Assembly (NCBI GenBank): GCA_016929815.1
Contig: JAFGIC010000408.1
Coordinates: 1 to 10,133 of the forward strand
DNA: 10,133 bases
Direction of reading: 5' to 3'
DNA from: Deltaproteobacteria bacterium
GTDB lineage: Bacteria; Desulfobacterota; DSM-4660; Desulfatiglandales; HGW-15
Shown here: in pieces, positions 1 through 5,708 of the stretch
How the letters are laid out: each line of letters opens with the position of its first letter
How positions within the stretch are numbered: the first letter of the stretch is position 1
Notes under the pieces: model-generated
What the model was told of the DNA's origin: nothing
Database searches by the model: none
Seen by the model: only the letters and a program-made list of their open reading frames with translations
Program-made: the position numbers and the translations under genes

Positions 1-1
1 A

Positions 2-511
2 TTTAAGTCCGAAGAGGGTTATGATGAACTAAATAAAAAATATCCGGTTCAGTTCAATATCTACCGCATTCCGTTTAATAACGGTAAAGGCGGGAAGGCA
101 GAACCTATACCCGGCGCGAGCAACAACGGCAAAAGTAACTATTGCGCCAGATATTCTCCGGATGGAAAATGGATTGTTTTCACCCAAAGCGTTACAGGGT
201 TGGCCGTACAGCCGGACAGCAGGCTGTATATTATCCCTTCAGCCGGCGGGGAGGCAAGGCTTATGAACTGTAATCTCAGCAGACTCAATTCATGGCACAC
301 ATGGTCTCCGAACAGCAGGTGGCTGGCATTTGTATCAAAGGAGAATTCGGCATATACCGAATTGTTTTTAACACATATAGATGAAAACGGGAACGACAGC
401 CCGCCTATACTGGTTGAACGGTTTAACAAAGACAACTTTGCCATAAATGTGCCGGAGTTTATTTATATACCCGCACAGAGTATTAAGCAGATCATCCTGC
501 ATGGGAATTGA
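2..511 (+). CDS. TolB-like WD40/PD40 beta-propeller protein, C-terminal part (5' end outside window)
   Basis: The reading frame is open from the window edge, so only the last 169 residues are seen. Two blades of the PD40/TolB type are visible: a YSPDGKWIVF motif at fragment residues 51-60 and a related WSPNSRWLAF motif at 101-110, each followed by a strand of the LYIIP or LFLTHID type. Proteins with such repeats are usually periplasmic and act as binding scaffolds. This one ends in a short tail after the last blade rather than in a new domain. A TTG inside the frame at 200 is not needed as a start, because homology to the repeat runs well upstream of it. A strong palindrome follows the stop, and the cytochrome b gene begins 53 bp downstream on the same strand. 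The full-length protein may carry other domains, such as TPRs, upstream of the window. Its exact role is unknown. Confidence 0.8.
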   Translation, partial: FKSEEGYDELNKKYPVQFNIYRIPFNNGKGGKAEPIPGASNNGKSNYCARYSPDGKWIVFTQSVTGLAVQPDSRLYIIPSAGGEARLMNCNLSRLNSWHTWSPNSRWLAFVSKENSAYTELFLTHIDENGNDSPPILVERFNKDNFAINVPEFIYIPAQSIKQIILHGN

Positions 512-512
512 A

Positions 513-541
513 GTAGGGGCGGGTTTGGAACCCGCCACTAC
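513..541. repeat. Palindromic intergenic element / possible terminator
   Basis: Two 13-base arms (513-525 and 529-541) pair with a single mismatch around a 3-base loop. The core GGCGGGTT/AACCCGCC pairs perfectly over 8 bp. No T-run follows, so it is not a classical intrinsic terminator. It resembles the short dispersed GC-rich palindromes found between genes in many environmental genomes. It lies between the TolB-like gene and the cytochrome gene and could dampen read-through or stabilise the upstream mRNA end. Confidence 0.7.
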
Positions 542-564
542 AATACAATGAAACAGGAGGAACC

Positions 565-2103
565 ATGGATAACAGCACACAGGAAAAAACGAAAAAGAAA
601 ACAAGCTACGAGCATCTGTTCAGGCTCTGCCATTGGTTGTTGGGCGGCGGCATATTATTTTTAATCTTTACCGGATACGGCATACACTCGGTAAGCATGC
701 CGGCATGGGCTGTATTCGAGCACTATCCGTCTTTTTTCCCGGGCTTGCGAGCCATATACTGGCACAAGGTTGTAGCAATTATCTTCGCGCCTGCTTGCAT
801 CATTTCATTGATATACTTCCTGCCCAAATTGAAAACAATTAAGCTGGACAATCTACGGCGAATCGCCACTATCCTGCTGCTCGGTTCCGCGGTGGCATGT
901 GTGATAACGAGCCTTGGGCTGCTTTATACGGTCCCTGCATGGCTTTATCATATCAGCAGATTTTTACACGCAGTATGCGGGATGATTATTGCCCCTGTCG
1001 CGCTCCTCATACATATATACCTGGCGCTGTTTAAATATTTCCCTTTGCTTATCCAGTCATTTGCGCCCTTCAGGCAAAGCAACTGGCTGCATGTCCTGTG
1101 GTTTTTTGTCGGGCTTGTGCTTTCATGGGTAGTATTTACACGGTTCATAAACTATCGTTCCGGTCTCAATGACCTGACTGCCTTAAAGATTGCCGAGAGC
1201 GTCATAGAGGCCAGCCAGATAGATTCCCTTCCCTGGGATAAGGCTGAGGCGCTGAATGCACGGGTTGTAAATGGGGTCGGTTTTGATCTGGGTGTCACAG
1301 ACACAACGGTAAAAGCGCTTTACAATGATGAGTATTTTTACATGAAGATAGAATGGGCTGACCATGTCTATAATAGAACATACCGTAACTGGATTAAGAC
1401 AGAGACAGGATGGATCCAGCTTAATCCGGGCGGGTCGGATGAGATTATATACAATGAGGACAAGGTGGCGCTTGTGTTTCCGATAAATACGGATAATGTG
1501 TTTCGGCAGTACGGCTGTGCGGTATACTGCCATAACAATCAGAAGACGGGCAGGGGCCAGCATTGGTCAACAATTGACAACCCACTCGATATATGGCACT
1601 GGAAATCGGTCCGCATGGATCCCATGGGATATGTTGATGATAAATACTGGCAGATGGAGGGAGAAGTTGATCCCGAAAAGGAGGCGCGTATAGCAGACCC
1701 GGGTGACGGCGGCCATGCCAACAACAAGGTAAAAGGTGTTAATAATCCCATAATGCTCCCTTCAACCGTTGATGCGATCGTGATGGGCGCCCTTCTCCAG
1801 TCGAAATCTGAGATCTATACAAGGACGGCAGCAGAGAAACTGCCGGTGGGGTTCTCCGTGCCGGGAGTAATCATCTCTTTTACGGCTGAAGGGGACCGCG
1901 CTGACATAAAGTGCTATTCAACCTATGAATATGAGAATGAGAAGTGGATTTTAAGGATCATGAGAAGGATGGATACAGGTAGTGAACATGATGTGATATT
2001 CAAGCCCGGGGAGAAGTATGATTTTACTATTGCTGCCTTTGATCATAACGCAAACCGGCACTCCTATAATCATCAGGTGTATAGGCTTTATTTTAAAAAG
2101 TAA
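565..2103 (+). CDS. Membrane cytochrome b fused to ethylbenzene-dehydrogenase-type periplasmic heme-binding domain
   Basis: This 512-residue protein has two parts. Residues 1-195 resemble the cytochrome b561/formate-dehydrogenase gamma family, with about five membrane helices (roughly 24-42, 66-86, 99-121, 130-156, 176-194). Histidines suited to bind b hemes are His23, His67, His135 and His150; the last two are 15 apart in one helix, as is usual for this family. Residues 200-512 match the heme-binding gamma-subunit domain of the DMSO-reductase/ethylbenzene-dehydrogenase family, with its DIWHWKSVR signature at 342-350. A lysine-rich N-terminus inside the cell and five helices place this domain in the periplasm. 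It carries Cys318-X3-Cys322-His323, which is not a standard CXXCH motif. AGGAGG at 555-560 precedes the ATG by 4 bases. The likely role is electron transfer between quinones and a periplasmic partner. The partner is unknown, and no molybdenum enzyme gene is in view. Confidence 0.88.
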   Translation: MDNSTQEKTKKKTSYEHLFRLCHWLLGGGILFLIFTGYGIHSVSMPAWAVFEHYPSFFPGLRAIYWHKVVAIIFAPACIISLIYFLPKLKTIKLDNLRRIATILLLGSAVACVITSLGLLYTVPAWLYHISRFLHAVCGMIIAPVALLIHIYLALFKYFPLLIQSFAPFRQSNWLHVLWFFVGLVLSWVVFTRFINYRSGLNDLTALKIAESVIEASQIDSLPWDKAEALNARVVNGVGFDLGVTDTTVKALYNDEYFYMKIEWADHVYNRTYRNWIKTETGWIQLNPGGSDEIIYNEDKVALVFPINTDNVFRQYGCAVYCHNNQKTGRGQHWSTIDNPLDIWHWKSVRMDPMGYVDDKYWQMEGEVDPEKEARIADPGDGGHANNKVKGVNNPIMLPSTVDAIVMGALLQSKSEIYTRTAAEKLPVGFSVPGVIISFTAEGDRADIKCYSTYEYENEKWILRIMRRMDTGSEHDVIFKPGEKYDFTIAAFDHNANRHSYNHQVYRLYFKK

Positions 2104-2108
2104 CCAAG

Positions 2109-2142
2109 GGCATCTTTATGCGATGCCAACCAGATCGTTGGC
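2109..2142 (+). promoter_or_regulatory. Two overlapping, mutually exclusive stem-loops between the cytochrome and EF-hand genes
   Basis: GGCATC at 2109-2114 pairs with GATGCC at 2122-2127. GCCAAC at 2125-2130 pairs with GTTGGC at 2137-2142. Both stems are perfect 6-bp matches and share the bases at 2125-2127, so they cannot both form. There is no U-run, so termination is not clearly indicated. The pair lies about 50 bases upstream of the EF-hand gene and could affect mRNA processing or leader folding. Function is inferred only. Confidence 0.4.
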
Positions 2143-2189
2143 AGGACTAAAGAGAGATACATAAATTTTTTGGCAAAGGAGAGAAGAAA

Positions 2190-2795
2190 ATGGATAAAAG
2201 GATTTTTTCAGGGATTGTTTGTATAGCTGTCTTTTTATTAATCTTCAGCGGGATCGGATTTGCGCAGACACAGAGCGCCCCTTCTCAGACCGGTACGCCG
2301 ACTGCAGGTGCTGCGCCAACCGGGTCGCCTCCGGCCGGTACGCCACCTTCCGGCGCAGCGCCGACAGGAGCGCCGCCGGACGGCGGATTTGTCGCCAACA
2401 GCCCACACGTTGGTGACGGAGCTACCGGACAGGCCTTCATAGATCTAATGGATACCAACAAGGATGGAAAAATAGACCATGACGAATGGGAAGCGAACAA
2501 GATTAAGACTGTATATAAAGAGAAGCGCTGGCCTCAGTATAATAAAAATATGGATCAATACATTACCGTGGATGAGGCCCCCCAGAAAGGGGTAAACTGG
2601 GAAGCAGCCCCGGTTGAGGTTAAAAGCACTACACCTAATACTAATCAGATCGCCTTTATCGCAAAATTCGATAAAAATCAGGACGGGAAGGTAGATAATA
2701 CGGAGTTTACAGGCGTCCACTTCCCGGTATATGACGCAAACAGTGACGGCTTTATTGAGCCACTGGAGGCCCCGGCAGGCCAGACAGCCTATTAA
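2190..2795 (+). CDS. Secreted protein with four EF-hand calcium-binding loops
   Basis: The 201-residue product starts with a signal peptide: charged MDKR, then a hydrophobic stretch, with likely cleavage after Ala25. Residues 27-66 are a low-complexity Pro/Gly/Ala/Thr linker in which GAAPTG(S/A)PP-like units recur, as in a flexible or wall-spanning tether. Four EF-hand loops follow. Those at 88-99 (DTNKDGKIDHDE), 161-172 (DKNQDGKVDNTE) and 182-193 (DANSDGFIEPLE) are canonical. The loop at 118-129 is degenerate, with Asn at position 1 and Gln in place of the usual Gly at position 6. EF-hand families bind Ca2+; here that would be outside the cytoplasm. The gene has a strong AAGGAGA ribosome site and lies 86 bp after the cytochrome gene, so co-transcription is plausible. 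It may be a calcium-dependent scaffold for envelope proteins, but no partner can be named. Confidence 0.88.
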   Translation: MDKRIFSGIVCIAVFLLIFSGIGFAQTQSAPSQTGTPTAGAAPTGSPPAGTPPSGAAPTGAPPDGGFVANSPHVGDGATGQAFIDLMDTNKDGKIDHDEWEANKIKTVYKEKRWPQYNKNMDQYITVDEAPQKGVNWEAAPVEVKSTTPNTNQIAFIAKFDKNQDGKVDNTEFTGVHFPVYDANSDGFIEPLEAPAGQTAY

Positions 2796-2801
2796 TACCT
2801 T

Positions 2802-2900
2802 AGGGGTCAAGGATTCGAGGATCTCGATGATCAAGTGAAAATCATCTTAACAAAATTTTTCTCACTCGACCGCTCGACCCCTTGAATCCTTGAACCCTTA
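2802..2900. repeat. Mirrored array of degenerate 8-bp units between convergent genes
   Basis: Left of centre, units tcaaggat, tcgaggat, ctcgatga and tcaagtga run head to tail at 2807-2838. Right of centre, the complementary pattern runs at 2862-2900 as tcactcga, ccgctcga, ccccttga, atccttga and accctta. The outer 15 bases (2802-2816 and 2884-2898) form an inverted repeat with one mismatch. The right arm reaches into the fabD stop codon. The array may serve as a bidirectional transcription barrier between the EF-hand gene and the fabD operon, or it may be a copy of a dispersed repeat. The large loop argues against a simple terminator. Confidence 0.65.
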
Positions 2901-3839
2901 TTTTATCGCATTTAAAAAGCCTTCCAGGCTTTTCATATCCTCGACATTAAAGATCTGTGCGCTTCCCTCGGGGATGATCTTGCTGACAAGTCCTGAGAGG
3001 ACCTTTTTAGGGCCTACCTCAACAAATGTATCAATCCCCTGATCCATCATCTTTAATACAATCTCGTACCACCTGACAGGGCTTATGAGCTGCCTTGCCA
3101 TGGTGTCTTTTATCTTTTCAGGATCCTTCTCTGTTTCTGCAGTGGCATTGAAAAACATTGCCGTCCTGGGAGGCATGAATTGCACATCATCCATGAAGGC
3201 CCTGAATTCATCGACGGCGTTTTTCATCAGGTCGCAGTGCCACGCCCCGCTTACCTTGAGTTGAATAACCTTTCCGCCGTTCTGTTTAGCCAGTTCCATG
3301 GCCTGGGACATGGGCTCGTTTTCACCGGTTATGACTATCTGCTGAGCGGTATTATGATTGGCAACAGCTATTACGCCCTTTGACGTGCATTGGCCGACGA
3401 TATCCGACACCTTGTCGATATCCATCCCCATTATGGCGGCCATTATTCCAGGATTTTTCTGCGCCTCCCTGTGCATCAGCTCGCCGCGCTTCATGGTCAG
3501 CCTGAGGGCGTCAATAGTTGATACCGCTCCGCATGACGCGAGTGCGGCGTATTCGCCCAGGCTATGTCCCGCAGACACAACCGGAGAGACCCCTGATGTT
3601 TTAAGCGCTGAAAGACAGGCAAGATTAACGGCGGTAATCGCAGGCTGAAGATTATCGGTAAGTGTAAGCTCCTCCAGGGGGCCTTCGAGACAAAGTTTTG
3701 ATATGTTTCTCCCGCAGATTCCATCCATTTGTCTGAATATCATTTTTGTTTCAGGGAAACCGTTTAATATCTCCTTTCCCATGCCTACCGACTGAGAGCC
3801 CTGGCCGGGGAATATAAATGCTATCTTTTTTGAAGGCAT
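2898..3839 (-). CDS. fabD: Malonyl-CoA:acyl carrier protein transacylase
   Basis: FabD moves the malonyl group from CoA to acyl carrier protein, feeding fatty-acid elongation in the cytosol. The 313-residue length is typical for the family. Visible motifs are FIFPGQGSQSVGMG near the N-terminus, the nucleophile motif GHSLGEYAAL with Ser93, Arg118 for the malonyl carboxylate, the catalytic His201 in SGAWHCDLM, and Gln250 before LISPVRW. The histidine motif reads WHC where many homologs have FHS; catalytic residues are kept. ATG at 3837-3839 has an AGGAG ribosome site 6 bases upstream. It is the last gene of a leftward run with fmdB and two unrecognised genes, and not next to plsX, fabH, fabG or acpP, which is the more usual fab cluster. 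Function is confident. Confidence 0.97.
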   Translation of the reverse strand: MPSKKIAFIFPGQGSQSVGMGKEILNGFPETKMIFRQMDGICGRNISKLCLEGPLEELTLTDNLQPAITAVNLACLSALKTSGVSPVVSAGHSLGEYAALASCGAVSTIDALRLTMKRGELMHREAQKNPGIMAAIMGMDIDKVSDIVGQCTSKGVIAVANHNTAQQIVITGENEPMSQAMELAKQNGGKVIQLKVSGAWHCDLMKNAVDEFRAFMDDVQFMPPRTAMFFNATAETEKDPEKIKDTMARQLISPVRWYEIVLKMMDQGIDTFVEVGPKKVLSGLVSKIIPEGSAQIFNVEDMKSLEGFLNAIK

Positions 3840-3891
3840 AATAAACTCCTTGATTGATCTTAATGATTAAATAGAAATGAAAGACAGGCGC

Positions 3892-4470
3892 CTATTCGGA
3901 TGTATTTTTAAAGGATTCCCCTTCCGATATAGCCGGTTCGCCCATGGTCTTGCGGAACAGTTTGTCAAGCTCTATGTCGTATTCCCTTGAACCGGGTTTA
4001 AGGGATTTATTATGGGAAAGTTGTTCAACGAGCTTTTTTTGGTCTCTTTCAAACTTAAGATTAATGTTTGTTATCTCCTTGTTTACCATCTGATATATAT
4101 CCTTGTCGGTTCCATATACCTCAATAACACAGGGATCATTAAGAACGCCTTCCAGGATATACTGGGTTATGTAAAGAGAGATCGGATTGGGATGCGGGAC
4201 AATGTTGCGTATAGGTGCGATAAAATATTTGAAATCAAACTCATTTGTCTTTAGCAGTTTTTTGAGCCCCCTCATAAGAACCTCTGAGAAGGCGGACGGA
4301 TTATCGGTTTCAACAATCTTTTCCATCAATAGGCTCTGGGAAAGCCTCGAATGGATCTCTGAAACTTTATATTTAAAAAATCTGTCCCTTTGAAATGCCT
4401 GCTGTTTTTCCTGTTTCTCAAGCCTGTTTATCAGTTTGTCCTGCACTCTCCCTGTATTGAAATACCTCAT
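3892..4470 (-). CDS. Unrecognised helical protein in the fmdB-fabD operon
   Basis: I do not recognise this 192-residue protein with confidence. It lacks a signal peptide and membrane segments, so it is probably cytoplasmic. The first 60 residues are rich in Lys, Gln, Glu and Arg and could form a helix or coiled coil. The middle holds a FIAPIRNIVPHPNP stretch, followed by a helix and a VIEVYGTDKDIYQMV segment. That last part faintly recalls DUF507 proteins, a weak impression only. The C-terminus is charged. It starts 5 bases after the fmdB stop, and its AAGGA ribosome site lies inside the end of fmdB, which points to translational coupling. fabD follows after 52 bases. Confidence 0.75.
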   Translation of the reverse strand: MRYFNTGRVQDKLINRLEKQEKQQAFQRDRFFKYKVSEIHSRLSQSLLMEKIVETDNPSAFSEVLMRGLKKLLKTNEFDFKYFIAPIRNIVPHPNPISLYITQYILEGVLNDPCVIEVYGTDKDIYQMVNKEITNINLKFERDQKKLVEQLSHNKSLKPGSREYDIELDKLFRKTMGEPAISEGESFKNTSE

Positions 4471-4475
4471 AATTA

Positions 4476-4799
4476 TTATTCATCCTTTGCTTTGGCCTTT
4501 TTGCCTGCGCTGCCTGAGGCCTCTATCTTCGGTTTAGTCTCGGCAGCCTTTACCTCTTTCGCAGCGTCTGAGCCGCCGCTGACCTCCTTGGGAGGGGTTT
4601 TCCCGTCATATCCCCCGCTCTTTGAGGCATAATCTGTCACATACCAGCCTGATCCCTTCAGTTGAAAGGAACTCTGGGATATGAGCTTTTTCATCCTGCC
4701 GTTGCATATTTCACATCTAGTAATCGGCTTATCGGATATCTTCTGGAATACCTCAACACGATGTTTGCATTTTGTACATTCATATTCATAAAAAGGCAT
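4476..4799 (-). CDS. FmdB-family zinc-ribbon regulatory-type protein
   Basis: The N-terminus MPFYEYECTKCKHRVEV is characteristic of the FmdB family (also called CxxC_CxxC_SSSS). Four cysteines, Cys8, Cys11, Cys29 and Cys32, form the zinc-binding ribbon, and the following stretch LISQSSFQLKGSGWYVTDY is the family's conserved second half. Residues 70-107 are a low-complexity Lys/Ala/Glu tail, common and variable in this family. FmdB was named from a methylotroph operon as a putative regulator, but the function of most members is not established. A GAGGTGAT ribosome site sits just upstream of the ATG. The gene lies 50 bases after the metallopeptidase-like gene and 5 bases before the next one, inside a leftward operon that ends with fabD. 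Confidence 0.92.
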   Translation of the reverse strand: MPFYEYECTKCKHRVEVFQKISDKPITRCEICNGRMKKLISQSSFQLKGSGWYVTDYASKSGGYDGKTPPKEVSGGSDAAKEVKAAETKPKIEASGSAGKKAKAKDE

Positions 4800-4849
4800 A
4801 TTATATCACCTCATTAATTAGAATTACCAAGGGCCGACGCGACCCCTCA

Positions 4850-5377
4850 TCAGGCATTCAATTCAAAGAGCCTATGATTTTTATAAGATTCAAGGATATA
4901 ACCCATCCTTGGAAGGGTGCTATCCTTTAGTATCTCATGGGTAATGTTATATACAAGCCTTTCTTCGTCTTCCTTGCCTTTGCCTTTAATCTCAAATCTC
5001 TGAAAGAAATTACAGAATCTCACAATATGCACCAGTTCATGCGTAAAGACATAAACAAGAAGCGAGGGCAATGAAAGATCTTTATCCCTTGCCAGGGCCT
5101 CCAGTATGCGGTGATCCTGGAGGCAGATAAAATAAAAATCCCTTTTCTCCGTTATGGGTTCATAACCCTTTATTGTCCTTGAGCCTTTGTTAAGCATGGC
5201 AAAGGCGCAATCGCTGATCTCATTTTTTGATAGAGATATCAATGTCTTGACATCATAATGATATCTTTTCCATTGACCGAAGGAAAATTTATAATAATTT
5301 CCTGTCTTGTCTTCAGCAATATCCAAAGCATCGCTGATGTATTTAATATCTCTATCTTCAAAGGCCGAATAAGTCAT
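4850..5377 (-). CDS. HExxH zinc-metallopeptidase-like protein of unknown substrate
   Basis: The 175-residue protein contains VFTHELVHIVRF at residues 110-121, a HExxH zinc site with His113, Glu114 and His117. Acidic residues follow 19-22 positions later in a GKEDEER stretch (Glu136, Glu138, Glu139), and His147-Glu148 lies in the next helix. One of these could supply the third zinc ligand, as in gluzincins. There is no signal peptide, so it should be cytoplasmic. I cannot place it in a named peptidase family, and activity is inferred from the motif alone. The ATG at 5375-5377 lies about 35 bases downstream of the predicted transcription start of a good sigma70-type promoter. It heads the run metallopeptidase, fmdB, unrecognised gene, fabD. 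Confidence 0.8.
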   Translation of the reverse strand: MTYSAFEDRDIKYISDALDIAEDKTGNYYKFSFGQWKRYHYDVKTLISLSKNEISDCAFAMLNKGSRTIKGYEPITEKRDFYFICLQDHRILEALARDKDLSLPSLLVYVFTHELVHIVRFCNFFQRFEIKGKGKEDEERLVYNITHEILKDSTLPRMGYILESYKNHRLFELNA

Positions 5378-5418
5378 GGCAAGCTCTCTAAAATGAGCAA
5401 ATACGTAAATACGTTTCG

Positions 5419-5447
5419 AAGATAAAGCTTGATAACAAAATTGTCAA
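5419..5447 (-). promoter_or_regulatory. Sigma70-type promoter for the leftward operon
   Basis: On the minus strand a perfect -35 box TTGACA (5442-5447) is followed by a 17-bp spacer and TATCTT (5419-5424) as -10. Transcription would start near 5412 and run left into the metallopeptidase gene at 5377. An imperfect dyad, TTGA...TCAA, covers the -35 and part of the spacer and could be an operator, but this is weak. Confidence 0.65.
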
Positions 5448-5465
5448 CGTCAGGCTATAATTTTA

Positions 5466-5542
5466 TGGTGGCGGTGACTGGACTTGAACCAGTGACTCTA
5501 CGGATATGAGCCGTATGCTCTGACCAACTGAGCTACACCGCC
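5466..5542 (-). tRNA. tRNA-Met (anticodon CAT), elongator type
   Basis: On the minus strand this 77-base gene folds fully. A perfect 7-bp acceptor stem is formed by GGCGGTG (5536-5542) and CACCGCC (5470-5476). The D arm reads GCTCAGTTGGTCAGAGC, the anticodon stem is TACGG/CCGTA with loop CTCATAT, and the T arm is ACTGG-TTCAAGT-CCAGT. The 3' CCA is encoded. The anticodon CAT is at 5506-5508. The paired first base and the lack of three G-C pairs in the anticodon stem exclude initiator tRNA. A CAT anticodon may also mean tRNA-Ile2, modified by TilS; elongator Met is preferred from its acceptor stem but not proven. Confidence 0.96.
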
Positions 5543-5547
5543 ATAAA

Positions 5548-5595
5548 CGCTTAATTTATAAAAATCCGGATATTTGTCAACCAAATAATTAAGCG
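5548..5595. repeat. 9-bp inverted repeat enclosing the tRNA promoter
   Basis: CGCTTAATT (5548-5556) and AATTAAGCG (5587-5595) are perfect reverse complements 30 bases apart. The spacer contains the palindrome ATCCGGAT and the tRNA -35 box. It may be a regulatory dyad or chance in AT-rich sequence. Confidence 0.45.
5553..5580 (-). promoter_or_regulatory. Likely promoter of the tRNA gene
   Basis: On the minus strand TTGACA (5575-5580) is followed after 16 bases by TAAATT (5553-5558). A start near 5546 would give a leader of only a few bases before the tRNA at 5542. The promoter is enclosed by a perfect 9-bp inverted repeat. Confidence 0.5.
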
Positions 5596-5708
5596 CAAAT
5601 AATTCCTGTTTCAAAAACGGTAAAGATGAATGGACGATATGCTTAAATCATGTTATAGCCCTTTCGAGAGTTATTAAACAGGTTATTATTAAATACGGAG
5701 GTTGTTGA

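Noticed and set aside
1183..1563. Long minus-strand open frame opposite the cytochrome gene
   Set aside because: It has no ribosome site and no recognisable motif, and it mirrors a confidently assigned coding sequence.
2445..2834. Minus-strand open frame opposite the EF-hand gene
   Set aside because: It lies antisense to clear EF-hand loops and its sequence shows no family features.
4911..4924. Shared word ggaagggtgc at about 4912 and 10109
   Set aside because: Ten bases recurring once in 10 kb, in unrelated coding contexts, is compatible with chance.
5456..5461. Perfect TATAAT on the plus strand next to the tRNA
   Set aside because: No -35 box lies at a usable distance (the nearest TTGATA is 21 bp away), and no plus-strand gene starts nearby.
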